From Nitrospira sp. (lineage in GTDB: Bacteria > Nitrospirota > Nitrospiria > Nitrospirales > UBA8639), in the NCBI GenBank assembly GCA_011523385.1, contig WTGX01000025.1, positions 142,994-206,993 of the forward strand: 64,000 nucleotides of DNA, in the 5' to 3' direction. The position numbers and the translations under genes were made by a program. The notes under the pieces were generated by a model, which worked only from the letters and a program-made list of their open reading frames with translations, ran no database searches and was not told the DNA's origin. Below are positions 18,159 through 27,376 of this stretch, piece after piece. Position 1 is the first letter of the stretch; each line of letters begins with the position of its first letter.

Positions 18159-19595
18159 ATGACGCATGACGTCGTCATCATCGGAGGAGGGTCCGCAGGG
18201 TATGCCGCGGCACGGACGGCGCACGATGAAGGCGCCGACGCCGGCATTATCGATCATGGACCGTTGGGAGGTCTCTGCATCCTGCGCGGATGCATGCCGA
18301 CCAAAACGATCCTGCGCTCCTCCGACGTCATGTCGCTCATGAACCGTGCGGAAGAATTCGGCTTGAAACAGGTCTCCGCGAGAGCCGATCTCTCCGCCAT
18401 CATCAGCCGCAAGGCTCGCCTCATCGGAGAGTTTGCCGATGACCGCATTCAGGCGCTGAAGGATTCCCGTTTCACCTTGTACGAGGAACGCGCTGAGTTT
18501 GTCTCTCCACACGAAATTCAGGCCGGTCCCCACAAGCTGACAGCCAAGGCGTTTATCATTTCCACGGGGTCCGTGGTTACCCGTGTCCCCATCCCCGGCC
18601 TCGAAGAAGTCGGCTACCTCACCAGCGATGAGGCCCTGGAACTACGCGACGTCCCGCGATCCATGATCGTGCTGGGTGGTGGGCCCGTGGCCCTGGAATT
18701 GGCTCAATTTTTTCAGCGTATCGGGACCTCCGTGACGCTGATCCAGCGAAGCACTCACGTTATGTCGCAAGGGGATGAAGATTTGGCCCGTCCGGTTGAG
18801 GCGCGGTTCAGGGAAGAAGGCATGACGGTGCTGACCAATACCCGACTCCATCGATTTACCCAAAACGGTACGCAAAAAGTGGCCCACCTGACTCATGAAG
18901 GAAAAGAGAAAACCGTTTCCGCAGAGGTGATTCTCCAAGCCCTCGGACGCCGGCCCAACGTCGACGGTTTGAATCTGGAGGCGGCACGGATCGAGGTTCG
19001 TCAAGACAAAATCGCGGTGGACGATACGATGCGGACCAACCAGCCGCACATTTATGCCGTGGGTGACGTAAACGGACTCCATGAAATCGTCCATATTGCG
19101 ATCCAACAAGGAGAAATCGCGGGCTGGAACGCCGTCCATTCCCAAGACTCACCACGACGATATGACAACCGACTCAAAACCCAGGTCGTCTTTACTGATC
19201 CCCAAATCGCCGGCGTCGGGTTAAGCGAAAAGGAATGCGGGAGCCGAAAGATTCCCTATCGCGTGGCTTCGTATCCGTTTGACGACCATGGAAAATCGTT
19301 AACGTTGGGTGAGACGCATGGTCACGTCAAACTTCTGGCTTCACCGGAGAACGGTGAAATTTTTGGAGCCCATATCGTAGGGCCGGAAGCCGCGGAACTG
19401 ATTCACGAACTCATTGCCGTCATGTATTACCGGGGAACGGTCCATGATCTTGCCCGGATTCCCCATTATCACCCTACCCTTGCCGAGATCGTCACGTATC
19501 CTGCCGAGGAATTAGCCGGTCAACTCACCTCAGAGTCCACTGTCCAACGCAGAGACGATTCAACCTCTCTTTTCACCGGCGAAGCGCACTTGTAA
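18159..19595 (+). CDS. MerA/dihydrolipoyl-dehydrogenase-like flavoprotein disulfide reductase
   Basis: The 478-residue protein is a class I pyridine nucleotide-disulfide oxidoreductase: FAD site VVIIGGGSAGYAAAR (about 5-19), redox-active pair in GGLCILRGCMPTK (C-x4-C, about 39-51), NAD(P) site IVLGGGPVALELAQFF (about 170-185), second FAD motif IYAVGDVNG (about 302-310) and the C-terminal dimer residues HYHPTLAEI. It has no HMA domain and no C-terminal vicinal cysteines, so Hg(II) reduction is doubtful; the true disulfide substrate is not known. The stop is two bases before the TVP38 gene. Confidence 0.85.
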   Translation: MTHDVVIIGGGSAGYAAARTAHDEGADAGIIDHGPLGGLCILRGCMPTKTILRSSDVMSLMNRAEEFGLKQVSARADLSAIISRKARLIGEFADDRIQALKDSRFTLYEERAEFVSPHEIQAGPHKLTAKAFIISTGSVVTRVPIPGLEEVGYLTSDEALELRDVPRSMIVLGGGPVALELAQFFQRIGTSVTLIQRSTHVMSQGDEDLARPVEARFREEGMTVLTNTRLHRFTQNGTQKVAHLTHEGKEKTVSAEVILQALGRRPNVDGLNLEAARIEVRQDKIAVDDTMRTNQPHIYAVGDVNGLHEIVHIAIQQGEIAGWNAVHSQDSPRRYDNRLKTQVVFTDPQIAGVGLSEKECGSRKIPYRVASYPFDDHGKSLTLGETHGHVKLLASPENGEIFGAHIVGPEAAELIHELIAVMYYRGTVHDLARIPHYHPTLAEIVTYPAEELAGQLTSESTVQRRDDSTSLFTGEAHL

Positions 19596-19597
19596 CG

Positions 19598-20320
19598 ATG
19601 AACGACTCGACCTCTACTGAAGCCTCCCCCCGGCCTCTCGGGAAAATTGTTATTCTCGGAATCCTGGGCCTGGGTATTGGGGCATTCTTCTATTTCGACC
19701 TTGGACAGTATATTTCTCTCGAAGCCCTGAAAGCCAACCGGGACGATTTACGGGCTTATACCAACGCCAACTTTGCCGCCGCGGTTGTCCTCTACGTGGT
19801 GATCTACATCCTGCAAACGGCATTTTCGTTACCCGGCGGGGCCATCATGACCCTGGCGGGGGGCTTTTTATTCGGAAGCATCCTCGGGACGATCTTCGTC
19901 AACATTGGAGCCACCACGGGCGCGACCTTGGCCTTTCTGGCTGCGCGATACGTTTTGCGCGATTGGGTCGAACGTAAATTCGGGGAACGCATTGAACCGA
20001 TTCAGGCCGGATTCGCCCAAAACGCCTTCGGCTACCTGTTGACCTTGCGGCTGATCCCGGCCTTTCCGTTCTTTCTCGTGAATCTGGTGTCCGGTCTGAC
20101 CCGGATCCCTCTCGGCACCTACGTCATCGGAACCTCTGTCGGCATTATTCCAGGCAGTTTTGTCTACGCTTATGCGGGAAAACAACTCGGATCGATCAAC
20201 TCATTGGCGGAAATCGCCTCACCGCCGGTGTTGCTGGCGTTTACCTTTCTGGGTTTGCTTGCTCTTGTTCCCATTCTGCATCGCAAGTTCGTGAAAAGGA
20301 AAACATTTACGCTACGCTAA
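19598..20320 (+). CDS. TVP38/TMEM64 (VTT domain) membrane protein
   Basis: The 240-residue protein has about five or six membrane segments and the VTT core: SLPGGAIMTLAGGFLFG (about 76-92), GATLAFLAARYVLRDW (about 108-123) and RLIPAFPFFLVNLVSGLTRIP (central re-entrant region). Members act as lipid scramblases or small-molecule transporters of the DedA superfamily. It is placed directly between two MerA-like flavoproteins, an arrangement also seen as gene fusions in other bacteria, which suggests membrane-linked redox work. It is co-transcribed with the 18159 gene. Confidence 0.85.
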   Translation: MNDSTSTEASPRPLGKIVILGILGLGIGAFFYFDLGQYISLEALKANRDDLRAYTNANFAAAVVLYVVIYILQTAFSLPGGAIMTLAGGFLFGSILGTIFVNIGATTGATLAFLAARYVLRDWVERKFGERIEPIQAGFAQNAFGYLLTLRLIPAFPFFLVNLVSGLTRIPLGTYVIGTSVGIIPGSFVYAYAGKQLGSINSLAEIASPPVLLAFTFLGLLALVPILHRKFVKRKTFTLR

Positions 20321-20332
20321 CCATCCTCTTTT

Positions 20333-20353
20333 CCTCCCTTTTGTAAGGGGAGG
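20333..20353. terminator. short hairpin after the TVP38 gene
   Basis: CCTCCCTT pairs with AAGGGGAGG across TTGT. There is no clear T run, so termination is uncertain; the next gene on the same strand begins 68 bases later. Confidence 0.3.
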
Positions 20354-20420
20354 GCAGGTGGGGTAGAGTGGACAGGAGAGGCAGCCTGAATGAGATTACC
20401 TTCATATCAAGGACTGCACC

Positions 20421-21968
20421 ATGCATGATCATCAAAACGAATTCGTGACCATGGCTCCGATGGACGAATTCAATCAGCAACTCGTTCACAACGTCCATCC
20501 TCCATCCTGGACCAACCCCACGCCCAACGGTCGGTACAATATCGTCGTCATCGGGGCCGGGACCGCCGGGTTGGTCACCGCGGCGGTGGCCGCCGGGCTT
20601 GGCGCGAAGGCCGCCCTGATCGAACGACATCTGATGGGCGGGGATTGCCTGAACGCCGGTTGCGTGCCGTCGAAAGGCGTCATTCGCGCGTCCCGTGCGT
20701 GGAGCGCGGTGAAACGCGCCGGGGAATTCGGCATAACCGTGCCGGAGGGACTCGAAACCGATTTCGGGACCGCCATGGCGAGAATGCGAAAACTCCGGGC
20801 ACGTCTCAGCCGGGTGGATTCGGCGCACCGCTTTGCCAGCTTGGGGGTTGACGTGTTCCTGGGCGCGGGCCGGTTCACCGGAAAGCATACCATCGACGTG
20901 AACGGCGCCACACTCGAATTTGCAAAGGCCGCGATCTGTACCGGCGCACGCGCGGCAGCCCCGCCCATTCACGGACTGGAAGCAACAGGCTATTTGACGA
21001 ATGAAACCGTCTTCTCCCTGACTCAACTCCCCCCGCGCCTAGCCGTGATCGGCGCCGGCCCGATCGGCTGTGAGATGGCCCAGACCTTCGCTCGATTCGG
21101 CAGCCGCGTCTCCCTCTTCGAACAAACCGGGCATATTCTTCCCCGCGAGGATGCGGATGCAGCGGAAATCGTCCAAACGCAAATGACCACAGACGGTGTC
21201 GTGTTTATCTTTGATTCGCAGATCACGTCCGTCGAATCGCGGGGACAGGAGAAAGTCCTGCATTACAACAGCCGTGGCGAACCGCATGAACTCGCGGTCG
21301 ATGAGATACTCGTCGGCGTGGGACGCGCACCCAACGTGGAAGGACTCGGACTCGAGACGGCCGGAGTGGAGTACGATACGAAAACCGGCGTGAAGGTGAA
21401 CAATCGACTACAGACGACCAATCCCAGGGTCTATGCTGCCGGGGACGTGTGTTTTCCGTTCAAATTTACCCATGCCGCGGACGCCATGGCCCAAATCGTT
21501 ATTCAAAACGCCTTATTCCCTCATCCCCTCGGGTTGGGTTACGCCAAAACGGATTCGCTCATTATCCCCTGGGCGACCTATACGGACCCGGAAATCGCAC
21601 ACGTCGGGCTCTATGAAGCCGAGGCGAAGAATAAGGGCGTCGAGATCGATACCTTTACGTTCAAGCTCGACGAAGTCGATCGAGCGGTCCTGGACGGAGA
21701 GGATCAGGGCTTTGCTCGCGTACACGTCAAAAAGGGAACAGACGTTATCGTGGGCGCGACGATCGTCGCGGCGCATGCCGGCGACATGATCAGCGAATTC
21801 ACGTTGGCCATGAAAGGAGGATTGGGTTTGGGGACGATCACCGGTACGATCCACCCCTACCCCACCCAGGCCGAAGTCATCAAAAAAGTGGCCAATGCCT
21901 GGAGGAAGACTACCCTCACCGAAAGCAAGAAACGATTACTGGAGAAATTGTTTGCCATGAGGCGATAA
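20421..21968 (+). CDS. second MerA-like flavoprotein disulfide reductase
   Basis: The 515-residue protein has an N-terminal extension of about 38 residues, then YNIVVIGAGTAGLVTAAVAA (FAD site), GGDCLNAGCVPSKG (C-x4-C redox pair), AVIGAGPIGCEMAQTF (NAD(P) site), YAAGDVC and a C-terminal HPYPTQAE with the conserved catalytic His. It is closer to the usual MerA-like or dihydrolipoyl dehydrogenase sequence than the 18159 protein. There is no HMA domain and no terminal CC pair. AAGGA lies about eight bases before ATG 20421. With the TVP38 gene it completes a three-gene redox cluster. Confidence 0.85.
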   Translation: MHDHQNEFVTMAPMDEFNQQLVHNVHPPSWTNPTPNGRYNIVVIGAGTAGLVTAAVAAGLGAKAALIERHLMGGDCLNAGCVPSKGVIRASRAWSAVKRAGEFGITVPEGLETDFGTAMARMRKLRARLSRVDSAHRFASLGVDVFLGAGRFTGKHTIDVNGATLEFAKAAICTGARAAAPPIHGLEATGYLTNETVFSLTQLPPRLAVIGAGPIGCEMAQTFARFGSRVSLFEQTGHILPREDADAAEIVQTQMTTDGVVFIFDSQITSVESRGQEKVLHYNSRGEPHELAVDEILVGVGRAPNVEGLGLETAGVEYDTKTGVKVNNRLQTTNPRVYAAGDVCFPFKFTHAADAMAQIVIQNALFPHPLGLGYAKTDSLIIPWATYTDPEIAHVGLYEAEAKNKGVEIDTFTFKLDEVDRAVLDGEDQGFARVHVKKGTDVIVGATIVAAHAGDMISEFTLAMKGGLGLGTITGTIHPYPTQAEVIKKVANAWRKTTLTESKKRLLEKLFAMRR

Positions 21969-21976
21969 AGATCTCA

Positions 21977-21998
21977 GGACAACCACAGGGGGTTGTCC
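21977..21998. repeat. palindrome GGACAACC-N6-GGTTGTCC in the convergent spacer
   Basis: Eight-base perfect arms lie between the convergent MerA-like and peroxiredoxin-like genes. A second, weaker stem (AGGGAACAACGAT...TTGATCCCT) follows. They may work as a bidirectional terminator or be dispersed repeats. Confidence 0.5.
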
Positions 21999-22027
21999 CT
22001 ACTGTAGGGAACAACGATCGTTGATCC

Positions 22028-22582
22028 CTATTTCCATTTGATGTTGCACCCGGCGCTGGGACGTTGATCCCGGCTCACGGGCTGCTCCGCCAAAACGGCA
22101 TTGATTGCTGCCCGCAGATCTTTTCCCGTCACCGGCTTCCCGTTCCCCGGACGGCTGTCATCGAGTTGCCCCCGGTACACCAGCTTCCGCGCCTTGTCGA
22201 ACAAAAAGAAGTCCGGGGTACAGGCTGCCGTAAAGTCTTTGGCCACGGCCTGAGTTTCATCGTAACAGTAAGGAAACGTGAATTCGAGTTCCCGGGCCAT
22301 GGCTCGCAAACGATCCGGATGGTCATCAGGATAGTTGTCAACGTCGTTACTGCTGATCGCAACCACGCCAAGGGATTTTCCAACATAGTCCTTCCCCAAG
22401 CGGCCCAACTCCTGTTGCACGTGAACCACGTAAGGGCAATGCCGGCAAATGAACATCACCAGCAATCCATGTTGTCCGGCAAATTGGCCGGGACGGATCA
22501 TTTCGCCCGACACGACGTCGGGCAATTCAAAATCGGGAACGGTGGTTCCCAACGCCAACATGGTCGAATGGGTCAAAGCCAT
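22028..22582 (-). CDS. thioredoxin-fold AhpC/TSA-like protein
   Basis: The 184-residue protein has the redoxin pattern: PDFELPDVVSGEMIRPGQF, then LLVMFICRHCPYVVHVQQEL with a CxxC active site (CRHC, about 50-53), AISSNDVDNYPDDHPDRL and TPDFFLFDKARKLVYRGQLDD. This subfamily (thioredoxin family protein with C-x-x-C-P-Y-V) is cytoplasmic and probably a peroxidase or disulfide exchanger. No signal peptide is seen. It converges on the MerA-like gene and may share redox duties, but that is inference. Confidence 0.85.
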   Translation of the reverse strand: MALTHSTMLALGTTVPDFELPDVVSGEMIRPGQFAGQHGLLVMFICRHCPYVVHVQQELGRLGKDYVGKSLGVVAISSNDVDNYPDDHPDRLRAMARELEFTFPYCYDETQAVAKDFTAACTPDFFLFDKARKLVYRGQLDDSRPGNGKPVTGKDLRAAINAVLAEQPVSRDQRPSAGCNIKWK

Positions 22583-22628
22583 ACGCGACTCCTATAGAGA
22601 AATCTCTAACCAAACACATCATACCAAA

Positions 22629-22764
22629 TGGTCATCCTGAGCTTGTCCTGCTTGTCCTGAGCGAAGCGAAGGAACCAAGCGAAGGACCTAGCGAAGGATC
22701 TCGTCGTTGAGACATCCGGTTGTTGGGCGAGAGATTCTTCGCCTCCGGCTCAGAATGACAATTC
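22629..22764. repeat. compound palindromic element, about 135 bp
   Basis: The stretch starts GTCATCCTGAGC and ends GCTCAGAATGAC, so the ends pair. Inside are three near-repeats of AAGCGAAGGA/TAGCGAAGGA. This is a known style of dispersed bacterial intergenic repeat, related at its ends to 44494-44520. Confidence 0.6.
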
Positions 22765-22829
22765 TGGTGTGGTCAGCCCTTCACTCTGTCAACGGATTAG
22801 TGAACCTTTACGCTTAATACATACATAAC

Positions 22830-22883
22830 AAAAAAGCCTTGAAAAGGAAAAGCCAAAAATCAACTCTTCCCCTTCAAGGCTTT
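22830..22883 (-). terminator. Rho-independent terminator of the bacterioferritin gene
   Basis: On the minus strand AAAGCCTTGAAGGGGAAG pairs with CTTTTCCTTTTCAAGGCTTT, and the right arm runs into TTTTTTG. It begins 18 bases after the bacterioferritin stop and is a classic intrinsic terminator. Confidence 0.85.
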
Positions 22884-22901
22884 AGCGAAACCAACAATAG
22901 T

Positions 22902-23381
22902 TTAACTGCCGTCTTCGTGGATCTGTTCGCTCAGGTAATTCTCCAGTCCGACCTGCTTGATGGTTTCCATCTGCGTTTCGATCCAATCGATGTGCTCTTC
23001 TTCATCCTTCACCATGTCTTCGAGCATGTGACGCGTCGCATAATCACCCACCTTTGTACAATGCTGGATGCCTTCGGTGAGCATCTTGACCATGGCTTTC
23101 TCCTTGTCCAAATCCGCTTTCAACTGTTCCGGGACGGTTTCTCCGATCTTGACCGTTCCGAGCCGCTGCATGTTGGGAAGGCCTTCCAGAAACAGAATGT
23201 GATCGATCACGTGTTTCGCATCTTTCATTTCCCCGTAGCTCCGATCCAACACGTGATGATGCAAGCGCTCATAGCCCCAGTTTTTGCACATTTTGGCGTG
23301 CAAAAAATATTGATTGATGACCGTCAACTCTTCGGTCAACAGCTTATTGAGAAGATCAATAACTCCTTGCTTGGCTTTCAT
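22902..23381 (-). CDS. bfr: bacterioferritin, ferroxidase ligand altered
   Basis: The 159-residue four-helix protein stores iron as a haem-binding 24-mer. Seen: ELTVINQYFLHAKM with Glu18, EMK with Glu51 and the haem-ligand Met52, the conserved FLEGLPNMQRLG loop, a Glu near position 94, and DEEEHIDWIE with Glu127 and His130. The position of the ferroxidase His54 is Asp here (EMKD rather than EMKH), so activity may differ from E. coli Bfr. AAAGGAGA precedes the ATG, and a strong terminator follows the stop. It is a single-gene unit. Confidence 0.9.
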   Translation of the reverse strand: MKAKQGVIDLLNKLLTEELTVINQYFLHAKMCKNWGYERLHHHVLDRSYGEMKDAKHVIDHILFLEGLPNMQRLGTVKIGETVPEQLKADLDKEKAMVKMLTEGIQHCTKVGDYATRHMLEDMVKDEEEHIDWIETQMETIKQVGLENYLSEQIHEDGS

Positions 23382-23519
23382 CGCAGTCTCCTTTCTTTGA
23401 GTCCGACCGTTATTCGTTAGTATTACTTTCTCATCATGGAATCATGAAAACTCTTGAATTCCGATTCTCAACTTGCTTTCAAATTACTCCCCTTTTGGGG
23501 TGATGTCAATATAAAATAC

Positions 23520-23535
23520 TAGGTATCTATACCTA
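23520..23535. promoter_or_regulatory. operator-like palindrome TAGGTAT-CT-ATACCTA
   Basis: Two seven-base arms are exactly complementary around CT, in the spacer between bacterioferritin (minus) and the DUF255 fusion gene (plus). A TATAAA lies just upstream at about 23511. The symmetry and position suggest a repressor site, possibly iron- or redox-linked, but the regulator cannot be named. It does not resemble a Fur box. Confidence 0.4.
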
Positions 23536-23669
23536 TCAACGATTCTCTTTCTCAAATTCGCCGATTCGGATTCTCAACGTCTCTCAGGCGTCCGCGAAAA
23601 GGGTATTAAGAACAAGGATCAAGAGACGCAAGTTGACCCGTTTTCTCGCCCGGTGCTACTGTCCGGGCC

Positions 23670-26600
23670 ATGGCTGATTCGCACCAGACCCGTTCCCCGA
23701 ACCGTCTCATTCACGAAACCAGCCCCTACCTCCTGCAACATGCCTACAACCCGGTGGATTGGTATCCCTGGGGCCCGGAAGCGCTCCGGCTGGCCAAAGA
23801 ACAGGATAAACCTCTGCTCCTGTCGATCGGGTATTCCGCGTGTCATTGGTGCCACGTGATGGAACGGGAATCGTTTGAGAACGACGAGATCGCCTCGCTG
23901 ATGAATCGCTATTACGTCTGCGTCAAGGTTGACCGGGAAGAACGCCCGGATCTCGATGAGATCTACATGCAGGCCACCATCGCCATGAATCAAGGAAACG
24001 GCGGTTGGCCCATGACGGTGTTTCTGACGCCGGATCAACAGCCGATTTTCGCCGGTACATATTTCCCGCCGACCGACAAATGGGGCAGGCCCGGCTTCGG
24101 CACGGTCCTCAAAAAAATTGCCGAAGGCTGGGAACGCGACCGTCCCGCCGTTGCCGACAGTGCCCAGCGTTTCACCGAACGGTTGCAAACCGCCATGCGC
24201 GTCCCCGCCCCCACAACAGTCGGACAACAGGAGCTTGACTCCGCGGTCGAGCAATTTTCAGCAGATTTCGATCCGGTCTATGGCGGGTTCGGCCAAGCCC
24301 CCAAATTTCCGCCGGCCACCGGGCTGGCATTTCTCCTCCGGCAATACCAGCGAACCGGGACTGAACACGTCCTGCACATGGTTTGTAAAACATTGGATGC
24401 CATGGCCGGCGGCGGCATGTACGACCATATCGGTGGAGGGTTTACCCGCTATTCCACTGATGAACGCTGGCTGGTCCCCCACTTTGAAAAAATGCTCTAC
24501 GACAATGCCTTACTCGCCAGGACGTACCTCGAAGCGTTTCAGGTGACCGGCAACCTCGATTACAAGCGCGTCACCTGCGAAATTCTGGATTACATCCTGC
24601 GGGAAATGACCTCACCCGAGTGCGGCTTTTATTCCGCCACGGACGCAGACTCGGAGGGCGTCGAAGGAAAGTTCTTCGTGTGGGACCCCGAACAAATCCG
24701 GGACATTGTCCCTTCGGAGCAGGACGCAATCCGTTTCTGCGCGTATTACGACATTACCTCTGACGGCAATTGGGAGCACCACAGTATTCCCAATACCCCC
24801 CACCCCCTCGAACACGTGGCGGAGAAACTTTCCTGTTCCCCGGAAGAGCTTCGAGAGACGATTGACCGGGTCAAACCGCTTGTCTATCAGGCTCGCCTGA
24901 AACGCGTGCCCCCGGGATTGGACGATAAAATCATCACGGCCTGGAACGGCATGATGATCAGCGCCCTGGCCGAAGCGGGACGGGTCTTGAGACACGCCCC
25001 CTATCTGGAAGCCGCGTGCCGGGCCGCTGATTTTCTACTCACTACGCTCTCCCGTCCCGATGGAGGCCTGTACCGTACCTGTCGTGCAAGCAAGGCCCAC
25101 CTCAACGCGTACCTGGAGGACTACGCCTATCTCGTGGAAGCCCTTATCGACGTGTACGAAGCCGGCGGCGAAAAGCGATACCTCGGAGAGGCCGTCCGAT
25201 TGGGCGAACGTCTGTTGCGTGACTTTCTGGATAAGAAGCACGGTGGATTCTTTACCACGTCCAATGACCACGAAGTCCTCATCCTGCGAGGACGTGAAGG
25301 ACCGGACGGCGCCACGCCGAGTGGCAACGCCGTGGCAACCATGGCTTTGGCGCGGCTCTCGTTCCACGAGGATCGTGAAGATTTTCGGAACGCCGCCACG
25401 CATGCCGTTCGGGCTTACGGCCAACAAATCAGTCGCATACCCAGGGGGTTTGCCAAGACGATCATGGCCGCGGAATTCCTGTTGAACGGTCCCTTGGAAT
25501 TGGCATTCGTCGGCGCGCCGACCGATCCGGGACATGGCCGTTTGCTTGATGAGGTGGCCCGTCATTTCGTTCCCTATCGCATCATTGCTCACGGCACCAC
25601 CGATGACCCCGAGCCGGGGCATCCACTTCTGAAGGGCAAACACCTCGTCGAGGGACAAGCCGCCTTATACGTGTGTCGAAACTATACCTGTCGCGCTCCT
25701 CTCACCGATCCCAAAGACGTTGCACAGGCCTTATCCGACGCCCCTCAGGAGGCGGCGACATCCCGCATGCTCGCCTCTCCGGGCCTACCGGGATCTGCCA
25801 CAGTTCATGGCACCGCCGCTTACGTGTCCAGGATATTGGGGCGATCTTCCGGTCCCACGGCCCACGGCTATACAACCCTGGGATCCACGGGCCTCACCAA
25901 CTCCAGGATCGGATTCGGCGGCTACAGAACGGGCATTGACCAGGAAGACCACCGGGCCGCCCTCATGAAAGCCTTCAGGGAAGGCTGCAACCTCATCGAT
26001 ACCTCCACGAACTATGCGGACGGCGACAGCGAACGCCTGGTGGGAAGCGTGCTTCAGGAGTTGATTTCCCAAAAAGAAATAACTCGCGACGACGTGATTG
26101 TGGTTTCAAAAATCGGCTATGTGCAAGGAAAAAATCTGCAGTACGCCAAATCCAGAGAAGAGGCCGGGCGCGCCTATCCCGACATGGTCAAATACGGGGA
26201 AGACATCTGGCATTGCCTCCACCCCGAGTTTCTCGAGGACCAACTCACAGGCTCTCTCGACCGCCTCGGACTCGCCACGCTGGACGTCTGCCTCCTGCAC
26301 AACCCGGAATATTTTCTCTCCGACGCGAAACGACGAAAGCTGACCGTCGACGCCTCCACCCTGGATGAACTGCGGACCGAATTTTACCGACGAATCGAGC
26401 AGGCGTTTGTCTATTTTGAGCAACAGATCGACTCAGGCCGCATCCAGTATTATGGCGTCTCCTCCAATACGAGTACAGCCCAACCGGATAATCCGGAAGC
26501 GACCTCGCTGTCCCGCATGCTCGAAGCCGCTCAACGGGCGGCGCAACAGGCAGGCAAAGCCAATCATGGGCTTCGCGTGCTTCAATTGCCCATGAACCTC

Positions 26601-27341
26601 TTCGAGCCGGGAGCCCTGCTCGTACCCAATACCGGACGGGAAAACACCGTGCTGGAGTTTGCCCAAGAACATCGCATCGCAGTGCTCGCAAACAGGCCGC
26701 TCAATGCCATACCCGCCGGCCAACGGGGAATAATACGACTGGCCGCTCCGCGGTATGAGCCGGTGGAAACGCCCTTTGAGACGCAACACCAGACCGTCCT
26801 GGCGTTGGAAGAAACGTTTCGTAAAGACTTTGCGCCCCTGATCCCCTATTCGGGAAAAGGACTGGAACCCAAGGACTTCTTTTCCTTGGCTGATGAACTC
26901 GGTCGCCTCCGATCCCAAATTCACAACCTGGAGCATTGGGATCAGATTGAATCACAGATGATTGCCCCACACATCAATCAGGCCCTTCAGGTTAGCACCA
27001 GGCACATGAACCAGGATAAAGCTACGGAATGGCAAAATTGGCAAACCCGGTACGTCTCCAAACTGCTGCTTTTGCTCAAAATCATACGGCAGGAAGCGGC
27101 AAAGAAAAGTGAGCAACACCTGCAATCCGTCACTTCGACGATCGACCGATTCCTTCCGCAAGAAAAACACGGAGAACCATTATCACGAAAGGCGCTGTGG
27201 TGTTTGACCAGCACACCCGGTGTCACCTGCGTCCTGAATGGCATCCGCACCACGGATTACGTCGAGGATTCTCTGACGATCCTCGGATGGAAACCCCTGC
27301 CCAAGCCCCAACCCGTCTTCGAGAGCATGCAGGCTCAATGA
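23670..27341 (+). CDS. DUF255 thioredoxin-like protein fused to an aldo/keto reductase
   Basis: The 1223-residue protein joins two families. Residues 1-690 match the DUF255/YyaL/SPATA20 type: [20 protein letters not shown], a thioredoxin-like domain with CHWC at 58-61, [25 protein letters not shown], and a cellulase-like alpha/alpha barrel ([14 protein letters not shown], about 251). From about 734 an aldo/keto reductase begins ([21 protein letters not shown]) with the Asp/Tyr/Lys/His set in [17 protein letters not shown] and LLHNPEY. A helical extension of about 250 residues ends the chain. DUF255 proteins are normally about 680 residues, so this is a real fusion in one uninterrupted frame. 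No signal peptide. It stands alone on the plus strand. Confidence 0.9.
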   Translation: MADSHQTRSPNRLIHETSPYLLQHAYNPVDWYPWGPEALRLAKEQDKPLLLSIGYSACHWCHVMERESFENDEIASLMNRYYVCVKVDREERPDLDEIYMQATIAMNQGNGGWPMTVFLTPDQQPIFAGTYFPPTDKWGRPGFGTVLKKIAEGWERDRPAVADSAQRFTERLQTAMRVPAPTTVGQQELDSAVEQFSADFDPVYGGFGQAPKFPPATGLAFLLRQYQRTGTEHVLHMVCKTLDAMAGGGMYDHIGGGFTRYSTDERWLVPHFEKMLYDNALLARTYLEAFQVTGNLDYKRVTCEILDYILREMTSPECGFYSATDADSEGVEGKFFVWDPEQIRDIVPSEQDAIRFCAYYDITSDGNWEHHSIPNTPHPLEHVAEKLSCSPEELRETIDRVKPLVYQARLKRVPPGLDDKIITAWNGMMISALAEAGRVLRHAPYLEAACRAADFLLTTLSRPDGGLYRTCRASKAHLNAYLEDYAYLVEALIDVYEAGGEKRYLGEAVRLGERLLRDFLDKKHGGFFTTSNDHEVLILRGREGPDGATPSGNAVATMALARLSFHEDREDFRNAATHAVRAYGQQISRIPRGFAKTIMAAEFLLNGPLELAFVGAPTDPGHGRLLDEVARHFVPYRIIAHGTTDDPEPGHPLLKGKHLVEGQAALYVCRNYTCRAPLTDPKDVAQALSDAPQEAATSRMLASPGLPGSATVHGTAAYVSRILGRSSGPTAHGYTTLGSTGLTNSRIGFGGYRTGIDQEDHRAALMKAFREGCNLIDTSTNYADGDSERLVGSVLQELISQKEITRDDVIVVSKIGYVQGKNLQYAKSREEAGRAYPDMVKYGEDIWHCLHPEFLEDQLTGSLDRLGLATLDVCLLHNPEYFLSDAKRRKLTVDASTLDELRTEFYRRIEQAFVYFEQQIDSGRIQYYGVSSNTSTAQPDNPEATSLSRMLEAAQRAAQQAGKANHGLRVLQLPMNLFEPGALLVPNTGRENTVLEFAQEHRIAVLANRPLNAIPAGQRGIIRLAAPRYEPVETPFETQHQTVLALEETFRKDFAPLIPYSGKGLEPKDFFSLADELGRLRSQIHNLEHWDQIESQMIAPHINQALQVSTRHMNQDKATEWQNWQTRYVSKLLLLLKIIRQEAAKKSEQHLQSVTSTIDRFLPQEKHGEPLSRKALWCLTSTPGVTCVLNGIRTTDYVEDSLTILGWKPLPKPQPVFESMQAQ

Positions 27342-27376
27342 CGACGGCCAAGCCGTTTCGTCATGTCTGCGAACCA

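Noticed and set aside
18159..21968. Mercury-resistance (mer) operon
   Set aside because: The reductases lack HMA and terminal Cys pairs, and no merR, merT or merP is present.
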